Source: Scleromitrula shiraiana (lineage: Eukaryota; Ascomycota; Leotiomycetes; Helotiales; Sclerotiniaceae). Taken from it: a stretch of 64,000 nt of DNA. Below are positions 34,381 to 46,600 of the stretch, piece by piece. The number at the start of each line of letters is the position of its first letter. The stretch's first letter is position 1. The position numbers were made by a program, and so were the translations under genes. The stretch is taken from assembly GCA_028455995.1 (NCBI GenBank), contig JABELC010000001.1, forward strand, positions 1,414,501-1,478,500, in the 5' to 3' direction. The notes below the pieces were generated by a model. That model saw nothing but the letters and a program-made list of their open reading frames with translations. It did not search any database and had not been told where the DNA came from.

Positions 34381-34419
34381 GTGTGATGGTGTGTGATGGT
34401 GTGTGATGGTGTGTGATGT
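34381..34419. repeat. 10-bp tandem repeat GTGTGATGGT, about 3.8 copies
   Basis: gtgtgatggt repeated three times, then a partial copy gtgtgatg. Confidence 0.9.
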
Positions 34420-34518
34420 GGGTAAGAGAATTGATAGGTAATTAGACGATTTCTGTTCAAGTCTGCCAATGTGATGAGATGAAGGAGTTTTTTTTAATAA
34501 TCGTATGGAGATATGTCA

Positions 34519-34580
34519 GGAAGGTAGCGGTAGATGTAGATAAAGTACAAGGTATGACGACTACTTCTCCAGCTTTTAGG
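34519..34580. repeat. imperfect direct repeat, copy 1 (62 bp)
   Basis: Begins ggaaggtagcggtagatgta and matches 34836-34897 with five differences, all transitions. Confidence 0.8.
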
Positions 34581-34835
34581 TTAAGTATGATGAGGTGTGA
34601 TTTCGTTCCCTTTTCAAACGCTTTTTCTAAAGTTCTAACCCTCTGTCTGCTATTGTACTTTAATAAAAACAGGGTATTGAACACCAGAAGGAAGATTTGA
34701 TATAAAGATATAAAATCCCTTAGCTTGGGTAGGCGATGGTGTACAAAGATTGCGTCGCAGTATTCATGCAAGATGATAAAAGGTATGACCTGAACTGATA
34801 TAAAATCCGGAGTTTATGATTTAGAGAGTCCAGGG

Positions 34836-34897
34836 GGAAGGTAGCGGTAGATATAGATAAAGCACAAGGTATGACAACTACTTCTCCAACTTTTAAG
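34836..34897. repeat. imperfect direct repeat, copy 2 (62 bp)
   Basis: Begins ggaaggtagcggtagatata; the second copy of the segment at 34519-34580. Confidence 0.8.
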
Positions 34898-37800
34898 CCA
34901 ACTTCTTATTCTTCCCCTTCCTAATTCTTACCCATCTAGACAGCCAATTAAATTATAGTGATGAATCAAACAAACAAAAGATCCTATTTTGAACCTCGTT
35001 GAAGGAGGCTGTACATTAAGTTTTTTTTTAACCACATCATCATGCTTTAGAACAAATATGCGAACCGAACTGAACCCTTCCAGTCATCCCGTTCATAACT
35101 TTTATCATCAACCCGAGCTCAAGGCTCAAGCTCTTTCCCCCTGGTTCCAGGGATTCCGCGGGAAGCACAGCATAGCTTTCTCGAGTACAACATCTCAGCA
35201 TTTTCAACCCTTTGAATTCTTCCCTTTAAGTATGGGTAACATTATCTTGCATCCGTGACTTCTCCAACTCCCTTCAGGATTTCTTCAGGAGGAATTTCTT
35301 GGCCCCTTCTTTCCTTTCAAGGCCGTCTTTACTATTTCTAGAGAAACTCTAATTGGCGAATGGTGTGAACCTTCACGCTGAGACGGGCGTATTTTGAACC
35401 CTTTCACACATATTCACCGCGCGCCAATACATAGGTAGGTTGGACAAACGGCTCTTGTGTATTCTTTCTAGCAATTCACTGTCTATTTTGTTCGAATGTT
35501 TCATATATCAATCAGATTTAGATTCGTATTTAAACGTGATTCAAATCTAAATGTATTGCAATCTCTACCGTTACACCCATTAGATTAGCTCCTCTAGTGA
35601 ATATTCATTTATTTTACTTCTTCAGGAATTTGATATCATCACTTGGGCGGTACAACATAAAATGATCAAATCCAGCCTAGCCTACTTGACGATCACTATT
35701 TGCTATTCCAACAGCTCAATACAAAACACATGGCATCTACAGAACGTGCATAATCGGGCATTAGTAATTATACACGAGAACTGGAAATAACTGCATGTTT
35801 ATACGAACTTACGAAGATAATGGTACAGAAAACAGGCCAAATAGATTATTCCACAACCTACAAAGTAGAAACACTTCTCATACAAACAAGCTCATATCTA
35901 CCTCAGAAATGTACTCGGTTTACAATAATGCAACCCCTCCTTCACACCATATGGCGCTTACAGTATCATATCATATCATGACACTTCCAACGATTCAACC
36001 CATCAATCCATCTTATCGTATTCATATCTCATACATATCAATGAAAAGTCCGTGGTACTTTAATCTGTGCGTCTCCCCCTCCATCGACGCAACCAGTTCA
36101 TCATAGTACAGTATCATACAAGCGCATCTTGTTCACGGTCTCGCTCGAGAGCTGTCAAAGATAAAGCTCAGAAAGTCTGTGGAAATTTTTAGTCCAGTAT
36201 GTATTTCAAACCCCTGAAACGATGGGGGATCGTCGGAGGAGAATGAACGGACATCACAAGGGTAAACTTAAAACTCTGGGGCAGAGTAACGCGCGCAAAC
36301 TTATTTGAGAGTATATTTGAGGTTGTTTTGGATCATTTCATTTTTCTGCCTTTAACTTTTATTTGTTGTGCCGTTTTATTTCATAATCACAACAGCGACG
36401 GTGATCTAACCCTCGAGGCCTTTTCACCACCTACATAACATATCACATCGCATAGTCTGTCTATGCATTCGGTACTTGAGAATCAGCATGCTATAGAAAA
36501 AAAGAGAAGGAACAAAAAAAAGGTTCCCACTAACAACGAATCACTCTCTCACTGTCATCATGCATATCATGCATCTATCCGACTGCATACATGCAAGCCG
36601 TACTCACCCGGGTTTATTAAATTGAGGGCAAGCAAAATTACCCCATTTCTCATCACAAGTCACTTATGTCAAAAATCTATATTAAATTGATTAACAATTA
36701 TTATTGAGAAAAATTAAAATAATTGAATAAAAAATTGTTTAATTATGTATATATTATGAACAGAAAGTTTTTTAAATATTGATTTTCGAAATTATATTTA
36801 TTTATATCGAAAAATTAAAATCCTATCAAAATCCCACCAACTCCAACATCATAAGGATGAATAACAACATCATGATTACTTCGTACGGCAAGGATAACAA
36901 CGGGATGACCAAACCCAACAGATCTACCAACGGATGTACTTAATATAGAACGACAACCTAGAAACCTAATCCTATGGGATGTCATACCTCTTCGTACATT
37001 GATTCTTACTTCTTTCTTACCAACAAAAGTCTAATTCTGATTCTAATTCTAATTCTGACCGACTCTGATATTTTGAGCATCCACTATGTATCCATTTACC
37101 TGCCTGTCCGTCCGGTACCAAACCACATATACACATACACGCAAGCATAGACAGCCTATAACATCATGCCGTCTGTCAGTCGTCCATACAGTATCTATAT
37201 ATAAACCAGCTCCAAAATAAACCACTACAGAGCCCAATCGTCATAGAAAGATAGATATCTCTCCAGCCGAGCCCGACGGAGTAAATCATTGACATCAAAG
37301 AAAGTAAATAAGCAGCCACCGCCTCTACGTACAGCCACCTAATACGGTACCATGACATCGGGATCCAGCACCAACTCATCAATAGAGCAAGATTATGGAT
37401 ATGAAATCACAAGATCTTTTACTCGGTATGGTAGGTATCTATTAGTCTAGTCTAGTGCAGTGCAGTCTGTTCTATAGAAGCCCAAACAGATCCGGGCTCG
37501 AGACTTGGGGAAGTATGGACGATAGGTTATATGAGATGGTTTCTCATCATCTTCCTCCGAATCTGTTGCTGCAGAGCAGAATATCTATCGTTCAGTTCTT
37601 GGCTTTAGCTTGACGGAATTCATTCAAGGCGAGGACGATCCCGCTGCCACGAAAGCCTTGATTTGGAAACAAGATCTTCGACATTAAAATCAATTTAATT
37701 ATATCTTTAAAATCTAATGTACTAGATATCTAATTCTATCTCATCTCATCTTATCTCATCTCACCTTGTTTTATTTTGTTTTATTCCGTTCCATCCTTTG

Positions 37801-38526
37801 AGCTTAATACTATCCATTCATCATCCCATCAAATCCATCTCATACCAATCTGTACAAAAGTTTGACGATCATTATAAGAACATCTATGCACCTGGGTCAT
37901 ATTCAATCCTTTCCCGTCTTTTGTTGATATGTTGGATATGCATAAAAATAAACTTCATTACTTATACGTTTATGTATGTATAACTATCCGGTCTACCCCA
38001 AGGTTCCGGCTCATCGGCTATATGTGCTATTAATATCTCAACCCATGCATCACATCACATACAACACAAGCCAACTCGGAAGGATCAAAGGAGGCAAATT
38101 TAGTATCCCGGGCCGTTGCAGTAATAGATGTTCACAAACGGAAAGAATGCAAAAAGGTAAAAGCAAAAAAAGGACTTGAATTACGGTTTAATTTTCTATA
38201 CTTCTGCCAATGCCATCTTGTCTGTCTGTTCGTTTTTGTTCATTGCCAATCATTACATATATGCCCCCCCACCATATCCCAACCCCAACCCCCTATTCCC
38301 CGTTCTATAACAAAAGAATACGACGTTTTGCATTGTCGCACGTACAATTATACAGTGAAGTGAAAAGACTCTAGTAGGAGTACTTCTAATTCTCAAAAAA
38401 AGGTTTGAAGAAAAACTCGCTTCGAAAAGAAAAGGCTGCGAGGATTACTGCTTCATCGATTGGTCCATTTTTCACTCCCGATCGAAAGAAAGATTGTCTT
38501 AGGTCCTATCTATCCCGAGAAGGTGT

Positions 38527-39743
38527 TTATGCCTTGCGGGATCGGGTAGCAGGGCGTCCTGGACTGGTAGCTGTGGTGGTTGCATGACCATTGATCTTTC
38601 CGTTGGTAAGGGTAGCGACATCAGGAACCTGAGCTCCAACCAAAGATCGTGCGGCCTTGCGTCCTGTTGGGCGCTTTCCTTCCTTCTTGTAGGTTGCGAA
38701 GTAGAATGAGATGAAGAGGAGGAGGTAAGAGCTGATAATACCCATACCTGAAAAGGCCGCGAATTCCTCTCCGGCGCATTTGCCAGCATTTGGCAACGAT
38801 GGGAAATAGGTCGAGGTGAAGTAGGTGTATGATGCGAAGTAGATAAAGCCTGTAAGGAAAGGGAAAAGTCAGCAAGCTGAAAGTTAAGGGATCCTGTGGC
38901 TGAATCGGAGTTTTATGCAGCCTTACCAATATCAATAACAAATTGGATGATCTGGAGACGGGTAATCCATTCCTTCCACCAGATACGGATGCCGCGCGCG
39001 CTTTGGAAGTAGTACCAGTACATAACAACATGAACCATGAGGTTAAGACTGATAACAACCCATGATACCGAGGTCAAACCGATAAGTTGAGTATAGCAAA
39101 GGAGAGCAGTGGCACCGTGGTGATAGCAGTGAAGAAAAGCTGCGCAGATATGTAATTAGCATTTATGCACAGATAGCATTCAGGATCAAAATGTTTGCAT
39201 ACTCAATGGCTTCTTCTTCAAAACTAAAAAGACAGTGTCAAGCAATTCTAGGTACTTGGTGAGGTAATTAAGCTGAATCTATGTCAGCCACAGGAAGTAT
39301 CTAGCCTCATGTTCACCGGAACCTACATAGTAAAGAGTGACCAAGGGAGAAGTCCAACCACCTTTAACATCACAGATGGCGTAAAAAAGACCATGATTAT
39401 AAACCGTAGGTACCAATTGTTCAACGAAAAGTGCCAATAATATGGCGCTAATGGCAGTCAAATAGAAATTGTGGATCATAAAGAGACCATTCAGTTTGAA
39501 AGCCGGACGATTTCGCATCAACTCCCTTCCACCAAATATTATAATGTAGTATGCGAGAATCGTTAAACTGCTCTCCTTCAGCGTTGACATCGGCGTAACT
39601 CGTGGTTGGAAGTCGAAATCTTGAGGATGATAGCCCTTGATGGCCGTGAAGACCTTGTCGAAGATAGGCCATAATTCAACACCGAATGGTCTATCAATGG
39701 ATGGCAGAGGCAGAGCCTTTAGATCAAAACTGCTAGAAGACAT
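38527..39743 (-). CDS. fatty acid elongase (ELO/GNS1-SUR4 family)
   Basis: Four exons on the minus strand, 39743-39327, 39272-39203, 39139-38927 and 38849-38527 (introns 54, 63 and 77 bp), give 340 aa. Family marks are YLELLDTVFLVLKKKPLTFL and the catalytic histidine box HCYHHG at residues 166-170, MYWYY downstream, several transmembrane helices, and a basic tail (KKEGKRPTGRKAARS). ELO proteins are endoplasmic-reticulum 3-ketoacyl-CoA synthases that extend fatty acids for sphingolipids and long-chain lipids. The sequence looks like the yeast Elo2/Elo3 group, but chain-length specificity cannot be read here. All conserved residues seen are intact. Confidence 0.93.
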
Positions 39744-41751
39744 TGTGACGACAAAACTGCGATGATTATCTAGAGGCAATTGACTCGAGTTATTCTGGTT
39801 CTTCTTTCAACGAATGATAGGATTTGATTGCGAAGGGAATATATTTACAATGCAACGAAGCAAAGTATAAACAACAACTGGTCGAGAATTGAGAATTGAT
39901 GGAAAACACGCTGGCTGTGATTGACCCTCCCAAAACAACCCAAGTAAGAAGAAACTTGTTGAAGGAGTGACAATGAAGGAGAAAAGTAAAATAGGACTAA
40001 ATCTTAGGATAACTCGAATTTAGAAGATGAAGAGATTCTTCTAGTTCAAGATCCTAGAATTGTTGTTGTAGAAAAAAATTTACTATTGACGTGTCTGGAA
40101 GGAATAATTTGGAAACCAAGCGACCAGGTAGCTAGCTTCTTATTTTAATCTTGGTTCTCAATTTTTTAAAAGGGGCTCGGAACGTGGTGAATTGAACATT
40201 ACCGAAATTGGATATTTTTGGGGTCTTGGGAGATTCTCCATCAGCATGTGATATTCACTATCACCGACTTTTCGTAATTTTGAATAGAAAAGTGTTTGTA
40301 AATTTATTGGTATCTAATCATTCTTTAGGTATTGTTGATATATATATGGAGATGAAGTTCATGACACCAATAGTCAAAGTGCTAGAACTCGGGGAAACAT
40401 TCAGCATATCTGTCTGTTTATTCTTCAATCTCATCACCCAGGTAACACTCCAGCGAGTCCAGCTCAGAGTATAGTAGGGAACAAGGATGAGATTTGTCTA
40501 ACTTCATCATTTGCTGCAGTACACGTCGAAAAGAACCCATCATTCAAAATATCCAGCCAATTCTACCACATGCTTACCACGTGCCTACCTATACCTTATG
40601 TTAATATCAAGCATTTGATGCGGTGATGTGAAAGGGTAAGTAAGGCGGTATTCATCGGTATCTCTCGTGGCGTACACTTCAGTCACGGGCATTTGATATT
40701 ACTATATACTTGAGATGATCTTCACCCTCCTCTCTCATCCACTCATTCTATTTCTGTCTCTACTTCTCTATCTTGCCAGGGATCTCCTTCTTGATCCTAT
40801 ATCTTCTTGATTCCTCTATGGTAAGAAAAGGAGCTATCGGCACTTCATAATGAATAGGATACCAGCTCCGGTCTCTTATAAGTAAGCCATTATGAATGTG
40901 ATCATTTATTGGGCGAGATATAGAAGAGGATCCTCTTCGCCACGTCTATTCAACCAAAGGAGAAGGTCGATAGATCTGAGATGAGTAGGAGTTGAGACTT
41001 GTGCGTGGATTTGATCAAATATGGCCATGAAGTTTTAAATTACATGGAAAGCTTTATGTGATTGTCCATTGAAAGAAGAGAAATTGGAAGCTTTCATCCA
41101 GATGCGGGATTTAACAAGGTGAGTTTTCATTCTTAGCTGCTGGACGAGAAAATCATTGCTTCCCAGTGTTTTGCTCTCATCTTCTTGCAGGGGTATTTGC
41201 AAAATAGGTGTTGGGTCTAAAGATCAATATTCTAGAGTGTAGAATGGTAAGACTTAGGTTTGAGCCGACATTGAAAATGAATCTATTCTGAAGCCCTAAG
41301 AAAATATGATGAATAGTAGAAGAATCATCGAGATCTTCTTACCTGTCTAGACAGTGCAATCGTTCTGAGAGGATGGGAACTATGTTTCGACATTTTCATT
41401 GCGGAACAAATTTCGGATTCCAGAGTTAATGGTTAATGAAGATTCAATTCAACAACACTGGAATTTAAAACTTTCATTGCCCACGGCCTATGTCATCTCT
41501 AACAGTATTTGGGGAAAGTTTTGTAGCTTATGTTGTTGATAAGAGTGGATTTTCAAAAAAATTAAAAAATACTCGGATGATGCAGAAATGACCTGACGAT
41601 AAGTCCTCGGTTGTATGATGACTAAGCCTGCAACCAATCACCGTCCCCGCAATGGTGTGCTTCTTGAATTGGTCGAAACTTCCAATTTTGTACTTCGAAC
41701 GTAGAAATACCTTGAAATCCCCGAACAACCTCATCACATCCGCTTTTCCCA
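39744..41751. promoter_or_regulatory. divergent intergenic region between ELO gene and COX6
   Basis: 2 kb separating divergent starts, so both promoters lie here. A plus frame at 40208-40474 (88 codons) has no motif and is not taken as a gene. No repeat or RNA gene was recognised. Confidence 0.45.
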
Positions 41752-42564
41752 ATGTCTTCTATTACATTTCTGCGTATCGCTTCGCGAGCGCAGCCATCGG
41801 CCCTCTTTCGATCCAATGGCCTCCGCAACATTACTCCTCGTAACGTCGCCCCAACAATGATGGCAACATCCGGATCTACCAGCAACTTCAGCACCACAAG
41901 CCGCAGCCGATCTGCTGCAGTTGCCGCTGATAAGGATGGGCAAGAAGCTGCTCACCACGAAGAGAGCTTTGAGGAGTTCACTGCCAGGTACGTCATCCCT
42001 CAATTGAGGCCGCATATTGCGCGTATTTGAGCAAATTCCCGCACAACCAAAATAAGCCAATAAAATACCATCGATTGCTAAGAGTTGGTACGCGAGAACA
42101 GATATGAGAAGGAGTTCGACCAAGTTCAAGATGTCTTCGAACTTCAAGTATGTTTTTTATCTCATTTGAATTTGCTATGCCCCACTCCCTTGCGTGCCTA
42201 CAGATTGCTAACTATCGTATGATGCCTGCTCTACAGAGAAACCTTAACAACTCCTTTGCATACGATCTTGTACCTTCGCCATCTGTTCTTATTGCAGCTT
42301 TGAGAGCTGCAAGAAGAGTCAACGACTACCCAACGGCTGTGAGAATTTTTGAGGGTATGTGCTGATTATTTATGCCCCGCAGTTGGGGGTAGAATCCGGC
42401 CCAGGACAGGGGAATCAACACATGGCTGACAATACAATCAAATAGGAATCAAGGCAAAGGTTGAGAACCGCGGTCAATATGATCAATACCTAGAGGAGCT
42501 CAAACCCCTCCGTGAAGAATTAGGTGTCGACCTTAAGGAGGAGCTCTACCCTGAGGCAAAATAG
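41752..42564 (+). CDS. COX6: cytochrome c oxidase subunit 6 (mammalian subunit Va family)
   Basis: Four exons, 41752-41987, 42102-42147, 42237-42354 and 42446-42564 (introns 114, 89 and 91 bp), encode 172 aa. The N-terminal 50 residues are Arg/Ser/Ala-rich without acids (FLRIASRAQPSALFRSNGLR), a mitochondrial presequence. The mature part has EESFEEFTARYEKEFDQVQD, then SPSVLIAALRAARRVNDYPT and GQYDQYLEELKPLREELG, characteristic of Cox6/COX5A. The protein is a matrix-side nuclear-encoded subunit of respiratory complex IV. Length and motifs are complete. Confidence 0.96.
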
Positions 42565-43636
42565 ATTGTAGTGGTGAAGACTGGGAGGATATATTGTAGA
42601 TGAGGGAGGGGAAATATGGCTCTAGGGATAGATGGACGGAGCATTTGTTAGCTCTGAATTGCGACTTTTCTTATCTGTACAGCTGTATCAAGAATCACAA
42701 TCCATTCGCCAATTGGAATCGTTATATTTCGACTGCTTCCTTCTGTGATTGTAATGGAATTTGGTGTTGGTGAATATGGAGCGGGGCAGGATCTTAAATG
42801 CCTAGATGACAGAATCTTGCTTTACGGTGCTCTGATGTGCACAAGAGCGAGTGATTTGATATTGTGATTTCTAAGTTAGACTAGTGGCAGAGCATTTCAT
42901 CTAATATCCGTAATCCGAAAGTCCAGGTCAATCGTTTGACCAGTGTAGATAGGTTACTGACCATTTTATACTGTTATCATTCGTGGCCATGGTCTCATGC
43001 TCTAAATGCACCCTGCCTAACCACCTACTATATGATATACCAAGGTAGATAGATAGATGTATGTACAACCACAATGCAGGTTTGATTAAAAACTTCACTA
43101 TTGGAACCTGTTATCGTCTGAACTCTTTCTCAACTTTATCCTACCCAAATAGTAGGTATTCTATTACAACTAAAATCTTTTTACTTCACCTCCCAAGATT
43201 AATTTCTACGGTTTTAGACCGACAGGACGAAATTTAAAAAATTGATTGGAAAGAATTTCTAGTACAACAATGGCAATCGAATTCCTCTATTTTTCTTGAA
43301 ATCCATCGATCTATTATTTCTGAACTTTCATCCAACATAGAGATTTATCACCTTTGAGCTAGTTGAGTACGTATCTCGAAAACAGCAAGAACAAATCTGG
43401 AATTGTTTGTAACATTTTTACAGATATCGACGAGTATCCCTATTTCAACTAATAGAAGTATCCTAGCTGTATACGCTCAACATACATAACTAGGAGTACT
43501 ACTCAATGCCACATCGATAAAAATTCCTCCTTGTTACCTTGACCATTGTTTGCTGAAGTTGAAACTGACACAATCTGCAAGAGCAACTAAGTCTACATAT
43601 GGGATCAAAGAACTCCTGATATGCGAAATAGTCACA
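42565..43636. other. intergenic region, no supported gene
   Basis: About 1.1 kb between COX6 and the SUMO protease, both on the plus strand. It includes a short gata/gtat repeat near 43046. Nothing else was recognised. Confidence 0.45.
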
Positions 43637-46600
43637 ATGAATATTGACAGCATGGAGCCTATGAATTCTATCGTGGAACAAGATAGAATCAACACGATAG
43701 ACGACAAACAGAAGACAATGATAACTGATCGCCCGCCCTTTTCAGAAGAATATAGGGACATAGGTAGCCTCATCAAGCAGTTGTTCACGAACAAGGATAT
43801 CATCACGATTGATGACTCTGACAAGGCTGATACAGATAGAAATATTTGGGGAAAGGCCAATCAGAAGCGAGCACCAACTTACGAAGATCTTGAATCCCAT
43901 CGAGAATTGCAGAATAGATTGTTTCGCAACACCGATCCAAAGACAAGTGTGAAATACAGCAAAAAGAGGAACCGCAGCGAGGAGCCAGAGATAGCATCAA
44001 GAGCATCAGATTTCTTTATCCAAAGTTACGGTACCGCTGGAAATACTGGTGGAATGATGGTTGAAAGTGCCTCTACTAGCAGAAATCACAACCGGGATTC
44101 TAACAGGCGTATCAACACCAATGACGAAGTCGATAGAGAATCTATAAGCCAACCTCAATCTCCTCGAAGTGAAACAGAATTGGGGATTGTTGATGTTGAT
44201 GTACGTTCTTTGTTATCTTCTCTTTTGCTATGGTTGGTCGTTACAAGGCGCGCAAGGCTAGGCTAATCCCGCCGCTTTAATGATATCACTAAAATTTCTC
44301 CAGAACAGAGAAAATGTTCCACATGCGAGGGGCAAACGAAATATGATAGATAATGATAAGCCATCAAAGCGACATATCAGTGAGGTAGATGGTTTTCAAG
44401 CCCTTAGGTTTGTCTATCCACCAGGCGCGAAATCGCTGGATCACCATTAATTAATTGCAATAGCGACGAGAACAACGCGCCATCTTTCGAGGAGGATGCC
44501 CGCGAGCCAGGAGATTTCCAAGAAAGCAAGACAGTGAAGAAGGGGAGGCAGAATTGGTATGAAAATCTGCAGACGAATATGCCAATTGTGTGATCAGAAG
44601 TTGACTTTATTTTTAGGCCCGCTGCCGAACGTTACTTTACTACAAAGTCTATACTTGCATCGAGGTACGAGCTTTACTTTGCTATTCCTTCAATCTTTGG
44701 GTAACTATACTGACTAGAAATATTGTAGCAGACGACCAGTAGCTGCCCCTCCGGTAAAACCCAAACCAAATAGAAATATGGTTCGTACCCTTCGCTCGCA
44801 ATGACGTTTTCCAAGTTGACATTTTAAAGGGCAGGATTTCTGGTGGTGCTCAACCAATAAACACTTTGAGTAAAGATGTCCAAACTTCTTCCACATCTCT
44901 CAGTAATTCCCAAGGACGATTTGACTTACATCAGGGGCATCTGAGGGGTAAGAAACGAAAACTGGAACACACACTTAGAGGTGATGGAAATTTGAGGAGG
45001 CCGACGAATGTAGAGCAAGACGCACGATCAAGTCAACGGCTTGCACGAAGTCAACCTCATACCGCATCTCATGAAGACAGCTTGCCAGGTACGTTAGTTA
45101 TGCCATACGTTCCAGTTCCAGAATATCTATTGGTCGAGAATACCATGAGGCAACGATGCCCTACCAAAACCAGAAACGACAGGCGCAGAAGTCAATCTTA
45201 CATTAACGGCTCCTCAGGAAGTCAAATCGGCAATGGGTTTCCAGACCAAAGAATCAATTCTAAAAAGATTCAAGGCTTTAAAAACGTTCGGAATGGGGAA
45301 ACTCTCGATTTAATTGAAGATGAAGAATCTGACGAGATAGCATCCGAAACCAAGCCGCGGTGGAGGGGTACTGCCAATAATAAGCCTGCACGCGAAAAAC
45401 CATACAATTATTATCGAGACCAGCATTCTTCCATGCCGAATTCATCAAATTACACTCGTCGACAGAACGGAGCCCAAAAACAGCTTGATGCGCCATACGC
45501 CGACGAGATTAGCGAGGATGAGCTTGTGGGACATGATCCGCTTCCGACACGAAAGACATTTGGTAGGTATTCGGAAATCGATGATACAAGTTTGGAAACG
45601 AGAGGAGATATACCACAGACAAACTTTGGCAATCGCGGAATCGGCAGTCAGAAATTACGGCAAAAAGCAAAATTGAAAGGAGTTCGAGTCAGAAGCATAT
45701 TTTCGGAAAGGCAATGCTTGGCCAGACCGGATGATTTTGAAAAGCGTTACATTTTTGCCCCAGAAAAGTCTACTGGGAAATTGGAGCTTTTTGAAGTCCT
45801 CAACGGAGAAATCGAACCTGTTGACCGGTTTGTCATTAAGCTGGACACGATCAATAAGATAACTACCCATGAAGATTCCGACAAGATAATCATCGAAAAG
45901 TCGATGTCTGATTCTCCCACCGTTTTCGGGGGTAGCAAGGTTTTGATAGAATTGTATACCGTCTCGGAGGCCCAGATTCTTGACAGATTCTTGTGTGAAA
46001 ACACAACAGCGACAAAGCTACCTGTGGAATCTAGGTTTGTTACTTCTTTGAGTTGGAAGTTATTCACTAGCTAACCCTATAAAGCGAAATAGATAGAATG
46101 TTTTACAATATCAGGACCAAAATGGAGACCTATGTCGCGAAAACAAGAGTATCGTCAAGCAGACAGCCAAAACAACCTGACGACATTCAGCTCATGAAAT
46201 TCAACGAGCAGAGAAGAACAGAAAGATCTGGCCAGCCTTCGGATGATAAAAGATTAAGAACTCGAAAGCTTGAAGACGGTGATGACACCAGTCGTCCGAA
46301 TCAGCCAAAGAGAACAAAACTCAGTGATGGAATGCGAGCTAATCCTCATCATCACTCTGCTGACGATGACGAGACACTCAGTTCTGAAATCAAACCTTCG
46401 GATTTCTACAGTTCACCAGGGACTGTCAGCAAAACTCGGTCATCTTTGCGAAACGCAGGTCGACCGTCTAGGACTTACAAAGAGCCGCCGAAAGAGAGAT
46501 CTCTTAGTCCGGAGCCATGGACTCGTGTAAATCAAGAATGGGAGACAAATTGGAAAGCTTCGATCATTTATCCAAAAACAGGAAAAAAGACAGCTACTGT

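Larger units (their letters stand above)
33535..38526. other. 5-kb gene-poor region with microsatellites and a duplicated segment
   Basis: The largest unannotated stretch outside the transposons. It lies upstream of the disordered-protein gene and downstream of the elongase. It contains a pentanucleotide and a 10-bp tandem repeat near 34.3-34.4 kb, a 62-bp imperfect direct repeat, an AT-rich patch at 36676-36825, and pyrimidine-rich repeats at 37740-37766. Scattered frames of 60-100 codons have no recognisable motif. It may hold a long promoter, a noncoding transcript, or a multi-exon gene that I could not assemble. Confidence 0.45.
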
